Assembly (NCBI GenBank): GCA_949358305.1 | Contig: OX442314.1 | Coordinates: 42,478,581-42,542,580 of the forward strand | Origin: Strigamia acuminata | Taxonomy: Eukaryota; Arthropoda; Chilopoda; Geophilomorpha; Linotaeniidae | DNA: 64,000 bases | Reading direction: 5' to 3' | Shown: piece by piece, positions 10,621 through 19,666 of the stretch | How positions within the stretch are numbered: position 1 is the first letter of the stretch | Layout of the letters: the number at the start of each line of letters is the position of its first letter | Position numbers and translations under genes: made by a program | The notes under the pieces: generated by a model | What the model was told of the DNA's origin: nothing | Databases searched by the model: none | Seen by the model: the letters and a program-made list of their open reading frames with translations, nothing else

Positions 10621-10781
10621 GATGATCCCAGTAAGAAAATTCACATTGAAATTTGTTTCTTTATACAAATGCATGCAAGCTAATGGTGGCAAATTGAGAA
10701 CTATAACATTTCTGTACTTTGACATTAGCTCATTTAGAAGAGGAATTATCTTTTCTTGTAATTCATGCACAGTAATGCCCT
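10615..10781 (-). pseudogene. SGNH-hydrolase-like exon remnant (C-terminal half)
   Basis: After an acceptor-like GTTTATTGCAG the minus strand reads GITVHELQEKIIPLLNELMS and then RNVIVLNLPPLACMH. This has the spacing of a lipase/SGNH fold, where a conserved aliphatic-PP motif follows an amphipathic helix. A matching N-terminal motif, LILLIGANDT, lies at ~11270-11330 on the same strand. The two halves are separated by the SET-domain fragment. Identification is by motif only. Confidence 0.35.
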
Positions 10782-10784
10782 GCA

Positions 10785-11240
10785 ATAAACCTTAAGAATA
10801 TTTTTATAATTAAATACTTTACATTTCAGATTTTTCTTGCTTTTACTGTGGTTTATCAATCTCCCTAAAGTTTTGTTGTCTGGAGTGGCATCTATTACGT
10901 ACTTCTTTCTATTGTTATAAAGGTGGAAAACGTAATATTTTTCCGATTTCTGGAACGGAATTTCAGGGAAAACGTTAACTTCAGTTATTAACCCTGAATA
11001 GTGACAGACGACATCATTTTTTTTAAAGTTTATACTGGTGAAAACACCCTCGCCTTTTGTGGCGGACAATCCTTTCACAAGACCTGGCCAATGACCGCTT
11101 TTGATGCATTTTGTAATGTGGTCTTCATTTTCGTGGGTATTTCGTGTTTCTATATTCTTTTCAGCTCTTATTTTCTCCCAAATACTAATGACCAAGGTTG
11201 GCATTTGTTTCCTAACCCAATTCCTTTTCTTCATTTGTGT
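10785..11240 (-). pseudogene. KMT5A-like SET-domain fragment
   Basis: The minus strand has ~150 open residues with an N-flank ending KGEGVFTSINFKKNDVVCHY, then SGLI, then KYVIDATPDNKTLGRLINHS and NLKCKV. This is the order of KMT5A/PR-Set7-type histone H4K20 methyltransferases, including the NHS signature. The C-terminal GEEL-x-YDYG substrate/cofactor segment is absent: the frame runs instead into a splice-acceptor-like sequence and stops. It is therefore truncated. It lies between two pieces of an SGNH-like sequence and beside Harbinger and P-like debris, suggesting that it was captured by or inserted into a transposon. Confidence 0.65.
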
Positions 11241-11262
11241 CAGTAGTAAACTTTAGCAGATA

Positions 11263-11930
11263 CTAACTTTTACTTAATTTTTTTGTATCATTTGCTCCAA
11301 TCAATAATATCAAGTTTTTACCATTCAAGTTAGTCTGTTTGGCTAACTCCAGAGTCTGTACTATTTTATTCTCAGATTTAGCAAGAGAATTTTCAAAATC
11401 AATTTTAATAAACCATACCGGTACATACCAAGTGTTTTTTCCAGTAATATGCTTGTACAAACGAACCATAAAACTCACCCATGAATTCGAAGTTATTTGA
11501 TAGTCATTTGTCAAGATTAAAAAAAAATATATCCTTTCAAAAATCGAATAAAACATCAAATACTGCGGCATCTAAAATTAATACAACATATTTCTGATGT
11601 TCAGGAATGTCATCCAAATGAGCAGTCGGAAACATTTGATCCAGATTGTTTGCATGAAAACCAGGTGGATGTTGAAACTGGACCATTGTCTTGTCCAATG
11701 TTCTCTTGCAAGGTTAGACCATAAAACCAGACTCACTTAAAGTTCTATAAACTGTTGGTGATTTCGAATACAAATGAAATGAGCACACCATTTCAATGTG
11801 AAAGGACTTCACCAATGACCCTGCTTTTTGTTTCGTTGGTTACAATTTTGTTCTTTCAGAAAAGTTACCACAACGACCTTCTTCTCAGCCAAACGAACAT
11901 TCATCATTGAACACGACGTAGTTTGGTGCC
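11263..11930 (-). pseudogene. Mixed transposon remnant (P-element-like and SGNH-like pieces)
   Basis: Near 11700-11800 the minus strand reads KSPTVYRTLSESGF and PCKRTLDKTMVQFQHPPGFH with one stop, resembling the P-element/THAP9 segment SP.AY..L...LP...TL....PGF. Just after comes KYVVLILDAAVF, like the P-element LILDEM strand. The ORF at 11263-11571 continues with SWVSFMVRLYKHI and ends in LILLIGANDTKK, which looks SGNH-like. Whether this is one decayed gene or two overlapping remnants cannot be decided by eye. Confidence 0.35.
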
Positions 11931-11939
11931 AAATCGAAA

Positions 11940-13300
11940 TATTTGGGCGTGGGCGCGCGTAAACATGTGCCGCAATCCCCACCAGGTGTTGGTATCGTCC
12001 TTTAGGGCGATAATTTCATCGGGCAGCCTTTCGGTCCCCGCAGTGATTGTATTGCACATAATAAATCTTGATATATCTTGGTTGTTTATATTTAAAACAG
12101 ATTTTATTTGTAAAGGGAAGTCACAATTAATTATTATTTTCAAATTCAAGTCGTGCCGCATCAACTTTCTTCTTGGCTTTATAGGCCACACGTTGTTCGT
12201 TAGAGATAACCAAATTTCTATTACTTGGTCCTGGTTGCGGCTCGGGTTATGCCCGAACTTGTGACGGCACGACAGGCGTAGATGCCACTGATTGCATCAT
12301 GGCGGTACTCCACGGTGGAATGGCCACAGTCGAATTTTTCGAATACTCTAACCATATTTGTGCAAATGACATGTGCGCTCTCTTTAGACCTGATTTTGTG
12401 TTGTCGTCGTCGTCCGCATCGTCATCTACAACACCCAATTCAGCAGCAATATTTGTTTTTAACGTTTTTATGGTGTAGTCGATCAGCTCGGCCCAAAATG
12501 AGGCGGAGCCGGCAGTAGACCAATTAGTGGAAATACAGAGCAAACCTTTAGCAGAGCTAAGTTTTAGTACCACGGGTCTCTAATACCGCACGGGCCTCCA
12601 ATTGCGTGTGGAGTAAATTTTTTTTTTGTAAATAGCGCACGGGACACTATTGGAAGATATATGGTAGATGGCTGCTACACAGCAAATATTTTGTGGAAAG
12701 TGCTGCGAAAGTGCTGTGATGCCTCTCTGGCCGAAAACGCTGAAAAAACTTAAGCAGTGGGGGGGGGAGCACGTGTTCCAGACAGCTCAACCAAACACTC
12801 CAGCGGAGGGTACTGCCAATTATGGGGCCTCACATTGGCTTGGGCAGCAGTACGAATGGTGTTTCGCCAATAGGCTTCGTGTTGAATCAGGAATCTGTTA
12901 CAGTCAGACGCAGCACCAAGCAAGGGTTGAAAAACGCGCAGGCAAGATGTAGTACAGTGTCACGTCTCGTCCGTACACTGACTGCCGTAACCAACAACAT
13001 CAACTGCCAAAAAATTGTACATGGAATCTACAACTGCCATCAATACAATAGAATTTGTTCCCTGTTAACAAGATAAATAAACACTAAAAATAAACAATTT
13101 GCAGATTTTTGAAAAAAAAAATCTATTTTGATTCCTAAATTGTCCAAATTTACTGCTTTATGGGTCATGTTTTTATTTTTTTTTAAAAAAAACTGATGAA
13201 ACGAGAGAGGAGAATCAAAAAATGTAAAAAACAGGAAAAACAAACATGTCTTTAATAAAAATAGTACAATTTATAAATAAAATAATATTTAGTTTGTTTG
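11940..13300. other. Stretch without a supported gene
   Basis: Minus-strand ORFs at 11904-12191 and 12247-12573 (the latter with an acidic DDDADDDD run) and plus-strand ORFs at 12668-13076 have no recognisable motifs. They may be flanking parts of the DNA transposons to the left. 13080-13300 is AT-rich. Confidence 0.3.
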
Positions 13301-13313
13301 TATCACGACTCCA

Positions 13314-13380
13314 TTACGTGACCACCACGTGACCACCACGTGACCACCATGTGATCACCACGTTTCAAGAGGTATATAAA
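13314..13380 (+). promoter_or_regulatory. DHX16 promoter: CACGTG-bearing 11-bp repeats plus TATA box
   Basis: Three tandem ACGTGACCACC units and a fourth degenerate one (13316-13362) create two perfect CACGTG E-boxes. Ten bases further on lies TATATAAA at 13373-13380, ~75 bases before the DHX16 ATG. The arrangement looks like a core promoter with a proximal bHLH-type site array; factor identity is inference. Confidence 0.55.
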
Positions 13381-13454
13381 ACGTTTATTGAACATATGAC
13401 GATTCATTCGAGTTTTAACGACCATTACTTTCAATTTCTTTCAATTTCCACACT

Positions 13455-15205
13455 ATGTCTCGACCGGAACAATCCCTGCAACAGTGGGTCAACGATCAAC
13501 TGCACGAACTAATCGGCATGAGCGACAAATACATCGCGCAGTATTTATTAAATTTAGCTGCTAAAAGTCTAAATCCTCTTGAATTTCTCTGCAAAATCCG
13601 AGAAACTGACACCATCGTTATGACCAAACAAGTTGCCGATTTCGCGACGGAATTGTGGAATAAAGTCCCTCACGCAGGCCCGAAGATTAAGGAAAGCAAA
13701 ATTCGCGAACAGGCCATAGTGGACGTCTTAGAAAACAACAAACGATACAAAATGATACCGGACGACGACGACGACGAACTTCCGGCACCGAAAAAAGCGA
13801 AAACGGATCCAAAACAGAAAAACTTTCGCAGGAAAACGTCCGACAGCAGCGAGGACGAGGCCGCGGAACCAGACGTCGTGGAAAGTGTCCTTCGGTCCGA
13901 ATCCGAAGAAGAATTTGAAAAAGAAGAACGAGAAAGAATCCAAGACCTCAAGGAACGGGACGAATTCGCCGACCGGTTGAGAATTAAAGACAAAACCAAG
14001 ACTAGAAACGTCGCGGAAAAATCCGACCGAAGATCGTACGTGGAAGCGACCAAACGATTGCAGTTGGAAGTGGACGATCGGAAACGGGTCGTCCCGAAAC
14101 TGAGAGTCGAATCGCGGCGGAAGTACTTGGTGAAGCGCAAAGAGGACAAACTCGTGGAACTGGAAGACGACATTCGGGACAACGATTATCTGTTTTCGGA
14201 CGTGCCGTTGACCAAGAAGGAGAAATCGGAGCAACAGTACAAGAAGAACGTGCTGAAATTGGCGCGGGAGCACGAAAAAGCGGGCGAAATGGAGAAAATC
14301 GAACGCTATCACATGCCGGACACGAAAGGAGTCCGAAAAACGAAAGAGAAGTACGTCGAGGGCGACGAGAAGGAAATGGGTCCGAATTTCGAGCAGAGAA
14401 AGTGGGAACAGGAGCAAATGGACTCGGCGCTAATGCGATTCGGAGCGCGCGACGCGAAATCGGAGCACAAGAAGAAGACGAAGAATTACGAAATGATTCA
14501 CGACGATCAAATCGAATTCGTCCTAGGATTGGCGACCCCCGGAACCGTCAAACCCAAAACCGAAGACCCGGAATTATCCGAATATAAAATCAAGAAAATG
14601 TCGCTCGAACAGACCCGAAAAAGCCTTCCGATATTCGCCTTTCGGGACGATTTATTAGCGGCCATTGAAAACAACCAAGTTTTGATCGTCGAGGGCGAAA
14701 CCGGGTCCGGGAAAACGACCCAAATCCCGCAGTACTTGCACGACGCCGGCTACACGAAGAACGGGATGAAAATCGGATGCACGCAACCGCGTCGTGTGGC
14801 CGCGATGAGTGTCGCGGCGCGAGTCGCCGTCGAGATGGACGTTAAAGTGGGCAACGAAGTCGGGTACAGCATCCGCTTCGAAGACTGCACGTCCGAAAGA
14901 ACGGTCATCAAATACTTGACCGACGGGATGTTGTTGCGGGAATTCCTCGGGGAACCCGACCTGAAATCCTACAGCGTGATCATCGTGGACGAGGCGCACG
15001 AGCGGACTCTGCACACGGACATTTTGTTCGGTTTGGTCAAGGACATCGCGATGTTCCGCCCGGATTTTAAATTGTTGATTTCCAGCGCCACGTTGGACGC
15101 GGGCAAGTTCTGCGAGTTCTTCGACGACGCGCCCGTGTTCCGGATACCCGGTCGTCGTTACCCGGTCGATATTTACTACACGAAGGCCCCGGAAGCCGAT
15201 TACGT
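13455..15205 (+). pseudogene. DHX16: DHX16 (Prp2-type DEAH-box splicing helicase), 5' part, interrupted by a gypsy element
   Basis: ATG at 13455, chosen because it follows the TATA box closely and matches the family N-terminus. This part encodes residues 1-583: a charged N-terminal region rich in D/E/K/R, then the RecA1 domain with [15 protein letters not shown] (~414), [16 protein letters not shown] at ~512 and SAT at ~545. DHX16 is the ATPase that remodels the spliceosome before the first catalytic step. There are no introns in ~1750 bases. The frame stays open until a gypsy LTR begins at 15206, within the codon after Tyr583; the frame resumes at 25934. On this haplotype a normal protein cannot be made unless the element is spliced out. 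GC content is clearly higher than in the flanking AT-rich DNA. It could be the sole functional locus with a heterozygous insertion, or a retrocopy. Confidence 0.92.
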
Positions 15206-15828
15206 TGTGACCGGCTGCCCGCTCAGTCCGCTCACTTGCCTGCAACACACGGCGCTTCCACGGCTCTCGCGCACCTCGTGTGTTTCTCGCGCGCACCTGT
15301 TGCGGACCCCCGCACCAGGTGGAGCTGATGGTCGTTGGCCCGGCCAATTGGGAACCGGAAGTGCCCCTTCCGGAAGTGGTGGGCCCCGCAGAGGCCCAAG
15401 AGAGTTCTCTAACTTCCAGCATGGCGAACGGTCGCTTCCACGATCGCTCTTCCACGCTGGCGGCAATGACGAATCCAGTTGGCGTAGCGACTCTGTCGCC
15501 CGCCGGGACTTGATAGTCCACGTTCCCCATGTCCGTCCTGCGTTCTCCGTGAACGTAGCGGCGACATGGCTAAACGGTATTCCGACCACGTGTGTCATGG
15601 CGGCCATTGGCCGCCGTGCCACGCGGTCTTGTTAGGGACGGCTGTTCGCAGCCGTCGCATTGGGAAATGCACTGGGAGACACCACATCATACCCCTAGAC
15701 ATCAATAAAGCTTACCTTAAACTAAACTTGTGTCTCTTGTGTATTTCGGAGTGAATTCTATCGTGTGTGTTGTGTCCAGCGCCTCGTGGCTCTCCCCCGA
15801 CCACGTGGCGACCGTCCAAACACTCACA
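15206..15828 (+). repeat. 5' LTR of the gypsy element in DHX16
   Basis: 623 bases, TG...CA ends, with a polyadenylation signal AATAAA near 15705 and a GC-rich U3-like first half. No difference from the 3' LTR was seen in the stretches I compared. Confidence 0.92.
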
Positions 15829-18064
15829 ATTGTGGGCCCGTCCTGGATCTTGAACTCTTTGCGATTTTTTTTTCTATTTTCTGGTTGAGTTGATAACTCA
15901 ACATTGAATGAAATTTTTCGATCAAAAAGGGGGAAATTTCTTTGGTCATGGTTGTGATAGGGAATCAGCAGGCGAAACGGCCGCTAATCGCTGATTTTGG
16001 ACCCTAACTTGACAAAATTGGTGGCTGTGCATGTCCAGCTTGCCTGGGTACTGGCAAGCCGGGACTTACATTGGCCACACTTTCCAACGGTCTTCTATTC
16101 CTTTCTAGCTTAGCCTAAAAAACTGAGTGGTTGGGAGGGGAATACAATTCCAAACCTTCTTTATTATTTTTATTTCTTGGTGCGCAGCCCAAGTAAAAGT
16201 AATGGAACAGTCTGCAGCGTATTCAAACTCGATTAGTGGAGGAGGCGCGCTGGTGGCCACCAGCAACCCAATTCCCACGGGGGAGAAGCGGTCATATTCT
16301 AATTGCCACGCTGCAATCGCTGGTTCCATTATGGGCCGGGCGAGGAGGCGATGTTGAACTGAGCTTTGAGTGACACCAAACTTCTTGTAGGACGTTTAGT
16401 CGCTTGGATGCAGGTTGCTAGCTTAGTGGTCGCTGGCGCGGGAACAGTCACGTGCGGTGAGTTGGCGTGTAGTTGGACCCGAGTAGCAGCGAAGTGTCCG
16501 CACACATGGGAAGACTGCCTTGATTTTTGTTGCAACTCATAATTTATGAGTTGCGTTGTGGCTGCTCGAGGCGCTCATCCGGGTTCACATCGGTCATAAT
16601 CCTACCCTGTCCCGTGTACTGGTTGGAAACAGTTGCAAGTTGGATACAACCCTAGAACTGTGGAAAATTGGGACACGGACAGCAGGGAGAGCTGCCGGAG
16701 GTACGGGGATACCGATGGTGAAGTGCTCAAATGGCACAGAGAGTTCGTTAGGGCGTAGGAACGATATCTGTGCGTTCAGGTAGCTACCAGCTTTGAAAAA
16801 AGACTGGGAATCTAGCCTGTAACTTTTGTTTCTGAATTTTATTCACCTTCATTGGATTTTCAAGTTGTTTCAGCTTGTTTTCGAGGACTGTGCTCGAACC
16901 ACAGTTTTGGGCAATCTCTACAATTTGGAAGTTTGTTTATTTTACGACCTTTTTTTGTTTTTTCTCTTTATCTTCGATTTTTTTCCCTATCTATGATTTT
17001 CATGGTTCTTTGGGACGCCACACCGGACAGTAGACATCGTTGTAACTGAATACACGTGTTTCATGACCTGGAGGTAGACAGCACCAAATAGAAGGTGACA
17101 TGGCTTTAAGTTGGCAGCTGAAGGGTGGGCCCCCAAAGCAACTAGGGACAGGAGATGCATTTCCTTCTTACTTTAAGTGCAGCTGACTGTCCCACAAAAA
17201 ACACCATTTCATTGGGATGAACAGACATCTCAGTGTAGGCACGTTTCTGTCGAAAGGCAGCCTCGTGCAGACTGGAATGAGTCTCCGAAAGGGGTGAGCG
17301 GGCGCGTTTGTTGGTCTCTTGGGGCAGAAGAAGAGATTGCAACAATATCCCCGTAATGTAAATATCTGAAAAAACCTTCTGCTAAAAATTGGAACTTTTT
17401 GAGTGTATTTTATATTAAAAACACCCAGTATTTTGTGATTTTTTATTCATTTTCTTGTCTTTCTTCTCTGTTTTTCAATGTTGCTGTGCAATAAAGAAAC
17501 GGTTTTGTCTGCGCGCTAGCGCGGTTAGCTTTCTATTGTTGGAAACGACGATGGAAATCTCTGGTTTGAAAATTTAGAAGTTCTTTGGACACGATTTCGT
17601 ACCTTTTTTGGGCACAAAAGTCATGTTCTCATGGAATCAGACCATTTTGATCTGGTTCTGAACTTCTAGTTCCAAACCGAAAAATCACTATTGTTTTTTC
17701 AAAAAGTGTTGTTTTTTCTGCAGAAATGTAGGAATTGGAACATTAAAACGGTCGAAATTTTGTTTTTATTTAAAAATCAAACATGGCGACTGGAAAGACA
17801 ATAGAAAAACATGTGGAAATCTCGGAATTTTCGAGAATGATTGGAATTTCAAATTTCGACATTTTCTTGGAACTCTGGGAAATCAATTCTATGAATTAAT
17901 CCAAATTTTCTACCAATGGGAAACCAGGGGGGGGAAGTGACATCACTAATCCCTCTCTCAGAAATGGCTACTTGAGCCTAATCTCCTGTCTCCTCATTGG
18001 TCGTGACTTAATTCCACTTGTTCACTTTGCAAGCTGCGGTCCTGCTTTTGGTCACATTGTGTCA
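15829..18064 (+). other. Long 5' leader of the gypsy element with candidate primer-binding site
   Basis: The sequence right after the LTR, TTGTGGGCCCGTC, is kept in the two partial relatives (38914 and 55820), as expected of a primer-binding site; I could not assign the tRNA. The remaining ~2.2 kb has no long ORF. A block around 15930-16090 (TTTCTTTGGTCATGGTTGTG, then CGAAACGGCCGCTAATCGCTG) is conserved in the copy at ~39010-39170, which suggests a packaging or other RNA function. Confidence 0.55.
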
Positions 18065-19666
18065 ATGCCAGCGACCAGAACTGGTAAGACCACGTGGGAC
18101 TCTCCTGCACCTAATTCTTCCACACCCGCAACGGATTCAGACTTGAACGACTCGGATAATAATTCGATTGCTTCTTCAAACGACAATATGTCAGTCCCTA
18201 AAGTTAAATTGTTGGATCAAGCGATGCTTGAAACAACTTGCAACGTCTTTAATCTAGTTATTGATGATATGACGACCTACGAAGTGTGGGAAGACACGCT
18301 TCTGAAAGTAGCCGATCACTTGGTGGAACTCCAAGACAAATCGGATAGCACTATGCGTCAATTAACGCAAACGCGCACGGAATTCGGTGATATTAGCGAC
18401 CGGTTAACTCATGCTTTGCAGGAGTTAGACTCTGCGAAATTATCGAATGAAAGCTTGTTGAAGATGATAGCTAGTCAAAAGGCTATCGTCGACAGCGTGG
18501 TGGCGGCCGGACAGTCGAATTTGAGGGCACAATCTGCAATCTCAAACACGATTTCTTCCACCGCAACAACACCAGTTGCTGGAGCCGCTCCAGGCGCAAC
18601 GCCTACGACTGGTAATCCACTTTTCCTAGCTTGGGGAGACAAGTTTCTCCACAAGACTGACCAGGCTATGCCTGCTCCCAGGCCAATGGATGAAGTAGAG
18701 CTAAGTAAACGAGTCAAATCCATTGGAATTGAAGCGTTTGCAGGGGACAAGACGAAAGCTAAATCTTTCCTTATTGATTTAAAACGTTCTCTACGCTTTG
18801 CTTTGCCTTATCTAAACCAAGTGCTCGCTGAGCATTTGTTTAAGTTTTTCCGAGGAGATGCGGCCACATGGTTCTCTTCTCATGCCAAAACGAATTGGGA
18901 GGAATTCGAACATGAATTTATCACCCATTTTCGTCCGAGCGATGCACTGCTTTTAGCAGAAATTGCTAAAACACAGCAACTGTCTCATGAGTCCGCCACC
19001 CAAGTGGTGATAAGACTCGAGAAGTTATATGCTCAATTGACTATTCCTGTGCACGAGAGCCAGCAAATTCAAAAAGTGCTGGCAATTCTGCGCCCAGCGG
19101 CCAAGAACATGGTCGCAAATGCCATTAATTTGGAGAACACTTGGGCGTCGCTCAGGAAAGCTTGCATTGCTACGGAGGCCGCGATTATAAATCAGGAAAC
19201 TGTGACAAATGCAGCAATCATCGAGGCGGCAAAAACAGAAACTGTTACGCCAATTCAAAAATCCAACCAGCAAATGGTAACAATACCAAATGCTGCGGGT
19301 GGAGATAAGCCGAAATTTGTTCCGTTTGGATTGAGAAATCCAAACAATAGAACACTGTTCCCTGCGCCTAAAAATGCTGCGATAGCAGCAACAAAGGCCG
19401 CAGAAAGCAACGAGAAGGCGCTAGTCCCGAGCAATAGGCTCAAAGACTATGCGACAAAACCAAGAGTTGGCGGTTGCTGGGGCTGCGGTGGCGCACACTT
19501 TGAACGGGATTGCCCCCTCAAGGTGGAAGCCGCCAAAGCAGCAATGGAAACAATCGCCGCTGCCCAACACAGCATGATGCAGGCTATGCTTGCAGCCAAC
19601 GAGTTTGGTGGCTGGCCTGACATGTCGGGAAACGAGGAGTCGCAGTCGACAGAAACTCCCGAGTAA
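18065..19666 (+). CDS. gag: Gag of the gypsy element in DHX16
   Basis: 533 residues from the ATG at 18065 (MPATRTGKTTWDS); the frame is open from 17972 but the extra N-terminal residues look untranslated. The middle carries a retrotransposon-Gag capsid-like region with a LFKFFRGDAATWFSSH helix pair around residue ~260, followed by FEHEFITHFRPSD. Near the C-terminus is a single zinc knuckle CWGCGGAHFERDC, spacing CX2CX3HX4C, one residue shorter than the standard knuckle. Gag forms the particle shell and packages RNA. The last ~46 bases overlap the open pol frame and contain the frameshift signal at 19627. Confidence 0.88.
   Translation: MPATRTGKTTWDSPAPNSSTPATDSDLNDSDNNSIASSNDNMSVPKVKLLDQAMLETTCNVFNLVIDDMTTYEVWEDTLLKVADHLVELQDKSDSTMRQLTQTRTEFGDISDRLTHALQELDSAKLSNESLLKMIASQKAIVDSVVAAGQSNLRAQSAISNTISSTATTPVAGAAPGATPTTGNPLFLAWGDKFLHKTDQAMPAPRPMDEVELSKRVKSIGIEAFAGDKTKAKSFLIDLKRSLRFALPYLNQVLAEHLFKFFRGDAATWFSSHAKTNWEEFEHEFITHFRPSDALLLAEIAKTQQLSHESATQVVIRLEKLYAQLTIPVHESQQIQKVLAILRPAAKNMVANAINLENTWASLRKACIATEAAIINQETVTNAAIIEAAKTETVTPIQKSNQQMVTIPNAAGGDKPKFVPFGLRNPNNRTLFPAPKNAAIAATKAAESNEKALVPSNRLKDYATKPRVGGCWGCGGAHFERDCPLKVEAAKAAMETIAAAQHSMMQAMLAANEFGGWPDMSGNEESQSTETPE

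Noticed and set aside
13670-14417. Long minus-strand ORFs opposite DHX16
   Set aside because: Antisense shadows of a strongly conserved GC-richer coding sequence; residue composition (Ser/Phe/Arg runs) mirrors the sense codons.
15200-15754. ORFs on both strands within the gypsy LTRs (also at 25254-25855)
   Set aside because: They lie in duplicated LTR sequence, have no domain, and are interrupted by LTR boundaries; one is just DHX16 reading into the LTR.
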